A DNA stretch of 64,000 nt, taken from positions 86,984 to 150,983 of the forward strand of contig MEZX01000002.1 of assembly GCA_001774395.1 (NCBI GenBank), given 5' to 3'. Shown here piece by piece: positions 1 through 6,959 of the stretch; the stretch's first letter is position 1, and the number at the start of each line of letters is the position of its first letter. The DNA comes from Candidatus Berkelbacteria bacterium RIFCSPLOWO2_01_FULL_50_28 (GTDB lineage: Bacteria; Patescibacteria; UBA1384; 2-12-FULL-50-11). The translations under genes were made by a program, and so were the position numbers. The notes below the pieces were generated by a model. That model searched no databases. It was not told the origin of the DNA and worked only from the letters and a program-made list of their open reading frames with translations.

Positions 1-20
1 TCTGGATTCTGCTGGCGCCG

Positions 21-1076
21 CTACCCGCCGCATGTTGGGCAGGTTATCTTGCCGGTCTGGGAATCGTAGATGAAGTCCTTACCAGATATAGAGCACTTCA
101 GCATCCCTTCAGGTACCCCGATCTTCGTCAGTGACGCTGGAAATGCCTTCCCCTTTTCCTGATACGCACCAAGGACGCTGCGAATTTGCGAGAGCCATGT
201 TGGACAGGAGCTCCTCTCGGTATTCTGACCTTCGCCCTTGGTAGCCGACGGCGGCAGAACTTCAGGAGACCGAGGAAAACTTGGCAACAAGGGGTCCCTG
301 ACTGCCCCACCGAACGGCTTCTCTTCTGGGCCGACGTAGAACGCCTGAACCCGGGCGTTACCAAGGGAAAAGTCTGGCGAACGCGAGACGCTCGTGCTCG
401 ATTCTCCTCGACTGAAATCAGTCGAGTTGCTCGCCACGACCGGTGTTCCCTGATACGGTCCGCTAAGCACCACCACCCGACCACTAATCTTGGCTTTCAG
501 GTAAACCCTGTGCTCAGGCGCCAAGTCGACCTTGAGGTAGTAAATCGTGGCGTCAGAGAACGGACCGCCGAGAAGCTTGGACGCTTCTTCGAACGTTGGC
601 AGAGCTGACATATATCGGTCGTATTTGCCCATCATGTCAAGCTGGACGTCAATCGCCCCAACTTTGCCCGAGCCGGCTTCAACTGCTGCCTTGACACGGA
701 CTTCAGGCCGGATTGAACCGCCCCCCGATTGGTAGTTATTCTTCCACTCCCACCAGTATTGGTGGTGCGATGTGGGGAATAGCCCTCCCGGGTTCGCTTT
801 CATAACGGACGAGGGCTGGCCAAACGTCTGCAACGCGTCGGCCGACTTGCCGTAGGCGGCAAAAGCTGTCTGCAGCATCGGAAACTCCGACATCCAACGA
901 GACTGAGGCTCCGACGCCTCGTAGCTGGTAGGAGTAGCCGCAACGCTACCCTCACCGGCAAAGCTGTCCGCGACCGCCATGGGTCCATCGGTTGGATCGC
1001 CCTCCTGGGCTTGGCCGCCGCATCCGAACAGGCCGAATATTGCGATTGCGAAAATGGAAACGTACGAAAACTTCAT
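21..1076 (-). CDS. Putative lipoprotein with a pseudopilin-like C-terminal segment
   Basis: The 351-residue product begins with a lipoprotein signal (MKFSYVSIFAIAIFGLFGCG; lipobox Cys at about residue 19), so it is probably anchored on the outer face of the membrane. The middle is Ser/Pro-rich and unrecognised. The last 60 residues (a Cys, a Tyr-Gln-Glu helix, FPASL, a YDSQTGKI stretch, final CPTCGG) resemble the C-terminal region of type II secretion pseudopilin-like proteins. The start is fixed by a strong ribosome site (GGAGGT) and by an upstream promoter. It stands alone, transcribed away from the regulator gene beside it. Function unknown. Confidence 0.75.
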   Translation of the reverse strand: MKFSYVSIFAIAIFGLFGCGGQAQEGDPTDGPMAVADSFAGEGSVAATPTSYEASEPQSRWMSEFPMLQTAFAAYGKSADALQTFGQPSSVMKANPGGLFPTSHHQYWWEWKNNYQSGGGSIRPEVRVKAAVEAGSGKVGAIDVQLDMMGKYDRYMSALPTFEEASKLLGGPFSDATIYYLKVDLAPEHRVYLKAKISGRVVVLSGPYQGTPVVASNSTDFSRGESSTSVSRSPDFSLGNARVQAFYVGPEEKPFGGAVRDPLLPSFPRSPEVLPPSATKGEGQNTERSSCPTWLSQIRSVLGAYQEKGKAFPASLTKIGVPEGMLKCSISGKDFIYDSQTGKITCPTCGG

Positions 1077-1107
1077 GACTACCCACCTCCTGGGTTATTC
1101 GGGGGAA

Positions 1108-1136
1108 ATCATAGCACAGATCGCACTATAAGTCAG
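1108..1136 (-). promoter_or_regulatory. Promoter of the 21-1076 lipoprotein gene
   Basis: Read on the minus strand, -35 CTGACT (1131-1136) and -10 TATGAT (1108-1113) are separated by exactly 17 bases. The leader carries GGAGGT in the loop of a small ACCC/GGGT hairpin just before the start codon. Confidence 0.6.
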
Positions 1137-1174
1137 TATTATTTCGACCAATTTTCAAACTCACACTCTAACTC

Positions 1175-1198
1175 CCGTATGCCATATAAAGCATACGG
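1175..1198. repeat. CCGTATG palindrome, copy 1
   Basis: CCGTATGC, an 8-base AT-rich centre, then GCATACGG, followed by GTTAGCTAG. It lies between the lipoprotein promoter and the 3' end of the XRE-type gene. Other copies are at 1595, 27873, 36467 and (variant) 37452. It is a possible operator or a dispersed repeat. Confidence 0.7.
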
Positions 1199-1202
1199 TT
1201 AG

Positions 1203-1577
1203 CTAGAAGTTCTTCAGTGAAAATCCCAGGTTTTTCTCTACAGCTTTCGCGTAACTGAGTAGGAACTTGACTGAAGGGTTAGTACTGCCTGTTTCAAAAC
1301 GTGATATCGCGGGCTGGTTGCTTCCCACGGCCTTGGCAAGCTGGGCTTGAGTCATGCTTCGAGCGTAACGAGCCTGTCTCAACGTACTCACCAACTCACT
1401 GTAGGCGTCGTTTGCAATCTTTGGCTTTGTTGAAGATTTTGGTGGGGTAAAAAATGGGTTACGTCGCCTGTAATAGCGATTGTGTTTCGTAGGCCCGCCA
1501 GCAACTTTTATTACAAATTCCTTGTTGCCCAAGTCGTCCGTTCGTCCCTCGTCAGGTTTGAACAACATCATTAACAC
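1203..1577 (-). CDS. XRE-family helix-turn-helix regulator
   Basis: A 124-residue DNA-binding protein. The C-terminal half is a Cro/C1-type helix-turn-helix (LRQARYARSMTQAQLAKAVG, then NQPAISRFETGSTNPSVKFL); the N-terminal 55 residues are basic and unrecognised. A GTG start at 1577 is chosen because GAGGT lies 7 bases upstream; an in-frame ATG is 6 bases further in. It is divergent from the T4SS-like operon, and a 28-bp palindrome sits between the two starts, with another palindrome of the family just past its stop codon. Autoregulation and control of the T4SS operon are plausible inferences. It could also be the antitoxin-like half of a toxin-antitoxin pair, but no toxin is next to it. Confidence 0.85.
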   Translation of the reverse strand: MLMMLFKPDEGRTDDLGNKEFVIKVAGGPTKHNRYYRRRNPFFTPPKSSTKPKIANDAYSELVSTLRQARYARSMTQAQLAKAVGSNQPAISRFETGSTNPSVKFLLSYAKAVEKNLGFSLKNF

Positions 1578-1594
1578 TCATATTACCTCAAATG

Positions 1595-1622
1595 AACCGT
1601 ATACTATATATAGCATACGGTT
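1595..1622. promoter_or_regulatory. CCGTATG palindrome, copy 2: likely operator between xre and the T4SS operon
   Basis: A 28-bp palindrome with one mismatch (AACCGTAT ... ATACGGTT around CTATATATAG) lies between the divergent starts of the XRE-type gene (1577) and the VirB6-like gene (1730). Right flank GCTAG matches copy 1. Position and symmetry fit an autoregulatory operator; that role is inferred. Confidence 0.55.
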
Positions 1623-1729
1623 GCTAGAAAATGCTCGTTACGGTTGGAGCTGAACAAAGATTAAATTCGAACGCGAACGATGCACGAACTAGGTTTGCGA
1701 GCAATTCTTCTGCTATGCTGGCGGTAAGG

Positions 1730-4700
1730 ATGGGGAAGATATTTCGCCGAGGTTTGATAGTGGTGACGGTTTTTGTGATAGCTATCGAAGCGTTATCGTC
1801 ACTTTTTCTTGCTGCCGTCCCTGACGCCCGCGCCGCTGGCGCCCCAATCTTCCAACTCATGAACGGCAAAGTCCCCGAAATTGTAAGGATGAGCAAGGAC
1901 AATATCTTAGTTACATCCAGAATAAAGGTTAGCGAGGACGGATATTTTGGGGCAAACAGTACCTTTGCTATCTTTACCTTCACCCAAAACCTTAAATTAA
2001 AGAAGGAAGAAACTGAGCGGGATATTTGGGAGATTGCTTCGGTAAGTTTCAGTGATTTGGTTAACGAACGAGGATATCAGGATGCCAACGGCGTCACGAA
2101 ATCAAAAATCATTAGCCCAACAACAATCGACTTACGCAACAATAATAACGGAGGTCGAGACCAGAGGATTGCGCTGATCGATTACAGCAAGCTTCCGAAA
2201 GACTCTTATCTTTCGACGAAAGTACCATGCTACTTGGTCCATAAGCCCACATCCGCCTACCCGGCCAGAAACTATCCTATCTCCGGCTGGAAGAGTGACA
2301 GTACTTGCCCCGGGTTGAGAGTAGGGACCGACCACAGAACACCTGCAACGGCTGTTGCTAGCTACGTCTATAGTGAGTCAGTCACCGTTGAGAACTATAG
2401 ACTCTCTAGTACGTCTACTGACCCTCGATACTCCCGCGACAGAATTTCGAACTGGTTTGCAGGAAAGGGAACTGTTAACGGAATCCCAATTCACATCACT
2501 AATCGCGACCCTGAAGACCAGGGGAAACCGCCGTACATAGAGATACCGGCAAACGGTGCTGGTACAAATATAGCCGGGTCTACAAACGAATATCTGAAGT
2601 TCAAGCTCACCCACGTAGCGGGGACCTACACCAACTACACCGAGGCCGGAACCGTAATAGGGGCAGCAACAGGTTTTGCGCTTTCCGCCGGGACGATTGG
2701 AACGCTAATAGGAGCGGGGTTTGGAGGCTGGATCGGCAAAAATGCTGGAAGTAATGTTAGCTGGAGCATCTGGTCAGCTGAGCTCAAGGACGGCACAGAG
2801 ATTAAACCCCTAATAATCATTGGTGACAACAAGGGGCCAAATTGGGAGATGTACTACGTGGACGCCGACTTTGCAAAAACTGACCCCACCTCAAGCGGAA
2901 ATAACCCCCTTAGCGTGGTCGTGAAAGACGACGGTAACGATTACGGGGGTTCGGCCGGTAAAGATAGTTTCCATGAGCTCTATCGCTACCTTAGCGACAA
3001 CCCGCCAAAGGTGGGCGACGATAGCTGCGCTGACGGCCGAGGCCTGACGACCGGCCCCAAGAAGGAACCAAAAACTCTCAAGGATCTTGATTATCATCAA
3101 GTGAGTGCGCTGAACTCAAACTGCCTGGACCGCGAAACCGACGGCTGGGCCCCCTTCTGGGGTGTAACCGTCTCCAGCGAGGCCGGAGACGCGGCGGCGT
3201 GCGACATAAAAAGTCTGTTTGGAGGCGGGGTTGATACGGCATTCAACGAAACAATTAAGTGTCTGTACGACAAAATCTTTAAGCCGATTGTTGGCATTGC
3301 CGAGGAGCAGTTGCGCAAAGCGACCGAGATTGACCTGTATAAAACCCTGGTGGATCCGGCAGGATTTGTCCCAAGAGTTTGGAAGCTAACACGATCTTTG
3401 ATCAATATTTTACTCGTCATTGCCCTGCTGGTGATTTCGTTCGCCAACATCACCCGCTTCAGCCTAGACACCTATACCGTCAAAACCGCTCTGCCCAAGC
3501 TGATACTCGGGGTAATCTTGGCCAACTTAAGTATGCTGATTATTCGCTTAATGACCCAGCTTGCCGATCAGGTAACTGGCCTGTTCTCCCGCGACCTGGC
3601 GGGTTTGGGTGATTTCCCTCAGCTAGTAACGCAAGCCGCGGCAGCCGTTGGGTTATCCGGCCTAGGCACAATTGGTGGAATTTTCACTGGAGGGCTGGGG
3701 TATATCGTACTCTTCATCTTGGCGATTATTGCCTTCGTCCTGCTGCTCTGGTTAGCCTTTCTCTTGTATTTCCGCTTGGCAGCGGTCTATTTACTGACGA
3801 TTCTAGCGCCGCTGACGTTTGTCGCTTACGGCATCCCTGGTATCGGAGATAAGTTTTTCAAGATGTGGTGGCAACACGCCGTCAAGTGGGTATTTATGGT
3901 GCCGGCAATGGCGGCAATTTTCTGGTTGAGTTTTGAGGTCTCGGGGTCGGGTGAGTCATCTGTTGCCAAAGTGATATTGGGCTACGTTCTCTTCATCACC
4001 GCCGTAACTCTACCGATGAAATGGGGCGGCGCAGTAATGCAAGGCGCCTCGAGCTTCTTTAAGAAAGCCACCGGCGGCGAGTGGGCGCAGAAGAAGCTTG
4101 GCGAAAAATGGAATGATGCCAAAACCGATGTCGGCGAACGGGCCGGGCTTCGATTCCAGCAAGGCTTGTGGCGCATGCCGGGCTTATCCCGCGTAGCCAC
4201 ACTTAAAGCCAAGCGCGCTATTGATAAAGAGAATATGCAGAAAGACGTGGAGAATCTGCGTAAAACGGCGAACATTAACGCGTTAAGAGGTCAGGCAGGC
4301 ACAAATAAAGCCAACTTAGCGGAACAAGAAAAAAAATTAGCCGATCGTGAAGGTGCAGTGCTGGCTGAGAAAGAGATCACTGCCTTTGCCAAGGTAGCGA
4401 AAGAGCGCCTTAAGGCTGAGTTTGAAAAACGCGAGCAAGAGTCGTTGCGCAACCGTGCTCAAGGAGAGGCTCGCATCGAATTCATCTCAACGGGCAAAGA
4501 AGATGAAAACACGAAGAAACTAGTCGATAGGGTTTACAACGCAAGCTTTGAAGAAAAACGCGCAAGCCAAGAAATGGAGCTACAAGAAAGTATCAAGGTG
4601 GGCGGTGTAGCCCGCGATAAATTGGAGATTCTACGCGCTGCAGATAATTATCGTCGTCATTTAGAAGAATACCAATCCTTGAGTGATGAAGACAAACAAT

Positions 4701-5590
4701 CGGCACAAGGCGCGAGCTTACTACGCGCTGTAGCCACAGAGAAGAAGTCATTTAACGCATTAAAAGCGAGTGAAAAGTACAGCGCAGAATACGGGTCTCT
4801 CGACATTGATAATGTAGCTGGTCAGCTTAAGAGAGCTGATACCGCAGAAGGAAGAACATGGAAAGCAACGCTTGGCCAAGGCAGGAAGATTTTCAACGAT
4901 GGCGTTATAAAACAGAGTGAGCTAATGGTTAAGGAGGGCTCCGTAGGCGAAATGCAGCGCGATATGGACGACTTCTTGGACAAGTTCAAAGATTTCGGCG
5001 ATCGCGCAGATGATATGAAGGAACTGTTCTTTCAGGGAAAAACGGCTCAGCTACAGATGGAAATAGACAAGTTTAAGGAAATTAAACCGGACTTCAAGCT
5101 GGAACTACGTGATGGGCTTGTCGCCACCGAGGCAATGAAAAAAGTTATGACAATGACAGGCGATTACCGCCATGCCGATCTCTTAAAAGCTGTAAACGGG
5201 TACACCGAAAGATATAACAAGCAAAACCATCGGGCTTTAGACGAAAATCAGCTTAACAAGCGTGAATATCGTCGCGAAGCTGCCTTCCGAGAGCTAACAA
5301 ACGGCGTGTTTAGTGGGGTGCCGGACGCCAGATTGCAACGGGAATTCGTACAGGAACAGACTCACGGTCAACAGCCAACTCCAACAACTCAACAGCCGGC
5401 GCCACCACCAACCTTCAGCCAGGAGGATCTAGACTGGGCACAAGACCATGAGTTAAACACCCAGGGTCCTGCGCCTACTGTTCGTGGTACAGATACTCCA
5501 CCCACGGAATCGGCACAAGCCCAAGCTGAGGAGGACGCCGATTCTCCCGAAGATGATTTACCCGAAGAAGAAGAAGGAGGAGGACCGTAG
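1730..5590 (+). CDS. VirB6/TrbL-like T4SS inner-membrane protein with a long cytoplasmic tail
   Basis: About 1286 residues. I place the start at ATG 1730 (MGKIFRRGLIVVTVFVIA), where a signal sequence ending in an Ala-rich cleavage site begins; an open frame upstream to 1631 runs through the palindrome and looks untranslated. The first 500 residues are probably extracytoplasmic, with a Gly/Ala hydrophobic segment; the central part has about six membrane helices (from LINILLVIALLVISFANITR on) typical of VirB6/TrbL channel subunits; the last 450 are charged and coiled-coil-like, ending Pro/Glu-rich. First gene of the secretion operon. Much longer than classical VirB6 (about 300 residues). Confidence 0.75.
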   Translation: MGKIFRRGLIVVTVFVIAIEALSSLFLAAVPDARAAGAPIFQLMNGKVPEIVRMSKDNILVTSRIKVSEDGYFGANSTFAIFTFTQNLKLKKEETERDIWEIASVSFSDLVNERGYQDANGVTKSKIISPTTIDLRNNNNGGRDQRIALIDYSKLPKDSYLSTKVPCYLVHKPTSAYPARNYPISGWKSDSTCPGLRVGTDHRTPATAVASYVYSESVTVENYRLSSTSTDPRYSRDRISNWFAGKGTVNGIPIHITNRDPEDQGKPPYIEIPANGAGTNIAGSTNEYLKFKLTHVAGTYTNYTEAGTVIGAATGFALSAGTIGTLIGAGFGGWIGKNAGSNVSWSIWSAELKDGTEIKPLIIIGDNKGPNWEMYYVDADFAKTDPTSSGNNPLSVVVKDDGNDYGGSAGKDSFHELYRYLSDNPPKVGDDSCADGRGLTTGPKKEPKTLKDLDYHQVSALNSNCLDRETDGWAPFWGVTVSSEAGDAAACDIKSLFGGGVDTAFNETIKCLYDKIFKPIVGIAEEQLRKATEIDLYKTLVDPAGFVPRVWKLTRSLINILLVIALLVISFANITRFSLDTYTVKTALPKLILGVILANLSMLIIRLMTQLADQVTGLFSRDLAGLGDFPQLVTQAAAAVGLSGLGTIGGIFTGGLGYIVLFILAIIAFVLLLWLAFLLYFRLAAVYLLTILAPLTFVAYGIPGIGDKFFKMWWQHAVKWVFMVPAMAAIFWLSFEVSGSGESSVAKVILGYVLFITAVTLPMKWGGAVMQGASSFFKKATGGEWAQKKLGEKWNDAKTDVGERAGLRFQQGLWRMPGLSRVATLKAKRAIDKENMQKDVENLRKTANINALRGQAGTNKANLAEQEKKLADREGAVLAEKEITAFAKVAKERLKAEFEKREQESLRNRAQGEARIEFISTGKEDENTKKLVDRVYNASFEEKRASQEMELQESIKVGGVARDKLEILRAADNYRRHLEEYQSLSDEDKQSAQGASLLRAVATEKKSFNALKASEKYSAEYGSLDIDNVAGQLKRADTAEGRTWKATLGQGRKIFNDGVIKQSELMVKEGSVGEMQRDMDDFLDKFKDFGDRADDMKELFFQGKTAQLQMEIDKFKEIKPDFKLELRDGLVATEAMKKVMTMTGDYRHADLLKAVNGYTERYNKQNHRALDENQLNKREYRREAAFRELTNGVFSGVPDARLQREFVQEQTHGQQPTPTTQQPAPPPTFSQEDLDWAQDHELNTQGPAPTVRGTDTPPTESAQAQAEEDADSPEDDLPEEEEGGGP

Positions 5591-5591
5591 T

Positions 5592-6356
5592 ATGGACCCA
5601 GAGTTCCTAACCGTTGAAGAAGAGCAACTAGTAGACCAGCTGAAGGCTACTATTTACCAACAAACTATCTCCTTACGGGAGTTGGCGGCTTCTGTTGTCC
5701 CCTTACAAGAGTCTCGGCGCCAACTGGTGGTCGATGATTGTTTTCTGCAAATTTCCGCCGAACAGGCGGAGAGGAGACGATACGTTATCGGTACGCTTAT
5801 AGATCAAGGGCCGACCCTTGGTCACGAGCAAGAAGAATTAATAGTCTATGGAGTTGCAACCGGCTCCTCTTTTGGGGATAAGACCGTTGTCGATGAAAGC
5901 AAACTCACCCCCGAATTGAAAAACCAGGCTACAATCTTCATTACAACCGCGAAGCGAATCGAGCAGCTAACTCTGGAAGTACTGCTTCGAGACAGGGTAA
6001 ATATATACTTTGACACTGTCAATGCTTTAGACACCCCTACGCTCACCTCACTCGTTGATGCAGTTAAGGGTTATTTTCAGATCTTTCAGGCGCAACGGGG
6101 CGAAATCGGAGATGAAGTCGACCTACCCCTTACTGACCAATTAAAGGACCTCCTTAGTACAGCTCGGATGGACTTGATATTGACCAAGCTAAGTAACACC
6201 AGCGCAAGGCTTAGCTTCCTTAGTCAAGTTATGACTGTTGCAAACGGCATCCTAGAAAATCGTAATGCTGCCACGGTACAGGATGTCTCAAGGGTGAAGT
6301 TAATCATAGCTGCCACCATTCTCGCCCAAGAGGCTTCTGTGTCGATCACAGTTTAA
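5592..6356 (+). CDS. Unknown soluble protein of the T4SS operon
   Basis: 254 residues, starting at ATG 5592 one base after the VirB6-like stop and preceded by GGAGGA. An in-frame upstream extension overlaps the previous gene and is not used. No signal peptide or membrane helix is seen; the sequence is mostly amphipathic helix (MDPEFLTVEEEQLVDQLKAT onward). Tight coupling suggests a cytoplasmic partner of the secretion apparatus. I do not recognise the family. Confidence 0.7.
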   Translation: MDPEFLTVEEEQLVDQLKATIYQQTISLRELAASVVPLQESRRQLVVDDCFLQISAEQAERRRYVIGTLIDQGPTLGHEQEELIVYGVATGSSFGDKTVVDESKLTPELKNQATIFITTAKRIEQLTLEVLLRDRVNIYFDTVNALDTPTLTSLVDAVKGYFQIFQAQRGEIGDEVDLPLTDQLKDLLSTARMDLILTKLSNTSARLSFLSQVMTVANGILENRNAATVQDVSRVKLIIAATILAQEASVSITV

Positions 6357-6411
6357 GCCGACCCTTACCCTTCACCAAGAGTTTGGGTATGCTAGGGCTA
6401 AGTAGGAGGGA

Positions 6412-6834
6412 ATGCAGTATAAAGTGCCGCAAAATATAGACATGGAAGATAGGATCATCGGGCCGTTGACGATGCCCCAGTTCTTCTATGTACTCTTTGG
6501 AGGGGTGATAATTTATATCCTCTTCAAGAAGCTAATATTCACCGATTTTGCCATTTTCTTTTGGGTGCTGGCCATTCCAATCGGCCTGTTTTGCTTCGCC
6601 ATGGCATTTTTGAAGGTGCAGGACCGACCGTTTCCGTCGTTTGTGGTAGCCGCCATCCACTATATACGCACGCCGCGTCAGCGCGCTTGGAGACACATGG
6701 CGCCGGAGGCGAAATCCGAAATCCGAAATCCGAAATCCGAAACGAAGAAGGACGAAAAATTCACCAAAAAAGCTTTTGATGCCCTGCAGGCACAAGAAGT
6801 GGCGCAAACCCTAGATAGGTCTAATGAGAAATAG
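6412..6834 (+). CDS. prgI: PrgI-family T4SS membrane protein
   Basis: 140 residues. The first 90 match the PrgI family: a polar start (MQYKVPQNIDMEDRIIGPLT), two adjacent membrane helices (FFYVLFGGVIIYILFKK and FAIFFWVLAIPIGLFCF), and an RPFPSFV segment. PrgI proteins regularly sit just before VirB4 in Gram-positive and Patescibacteria secretion loci, as here. The start has AGGAGG upstream. The tail is encoded partly by a GAAATCC tandem repeat (6711-6742), giving a low-complexity Ser/Glu/Ile/Arg/Lys stretch that is probably dispensable. Confidence 0.85.
   Translation: MQYKVPQNIDMEDRIIGPLTMPQFFYVLFGGVIIYILFKKLIFTDFAIFFWVLAIPIGLFCFAMAFLKVQDRPFPSFVVAAIHYIRTPRQRAWRHMAPEAKSEIRNPKSETKKDEKFTKKAFDALQAQEVAQTLDRSNEK
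6711..6742. repeat. Heptamer tandem repeat (GAAATCC) inside prgI
   Basis: Four and a half copies of GAAATCC in tandem inside the 3' coding part of prgI. Because the period is 7, successive copies shift reading frame, and the tract is a slippage-prone site. Confidence 0.85.
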
Positions 6835-6860
6835 TTACCAGTTACCAGTTAACAGTTACC
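6833..6860. repeat. Heptamer tandem repeat (AGTTACC)
   Basis: Four consecutive 7-base units, AGTTACC, AGTTACC, AGTTAAC, AGTTACC, beginning at the prgI stop codon. The complement reads TAACTGG-like heptamers. Confidence 0.8.
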
Positions 6861-6902
6861 AATTATTTTTCAGTTACTCAGTTATCACGTTTGGAAACTG
6901 CT

Positions 6903-6951
6903 TTATTGAAAATTTATTGGAAATTGAAAATTGTGAATTGAAAACTGAGCG
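6903..6951. repeat. Degenerate AT-rich heptamer repeat before virB4
   Basis: Seven-base units such as TTGGAAA, TTGAAAA, TTGTGAA and TTGAAAA run up to the virB4 start. They are imperfect but keep the 7-bp phase. Confidence 0.65.
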
Positions 6952-6959
6952 AGAACACC

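Noticed and set aside
1631..1729. 33-residue N-terminal extension of the VirB6-like protein
   Set aside because: It starts right beside the operator-like palindrome; the signal peptide starts at 1730.
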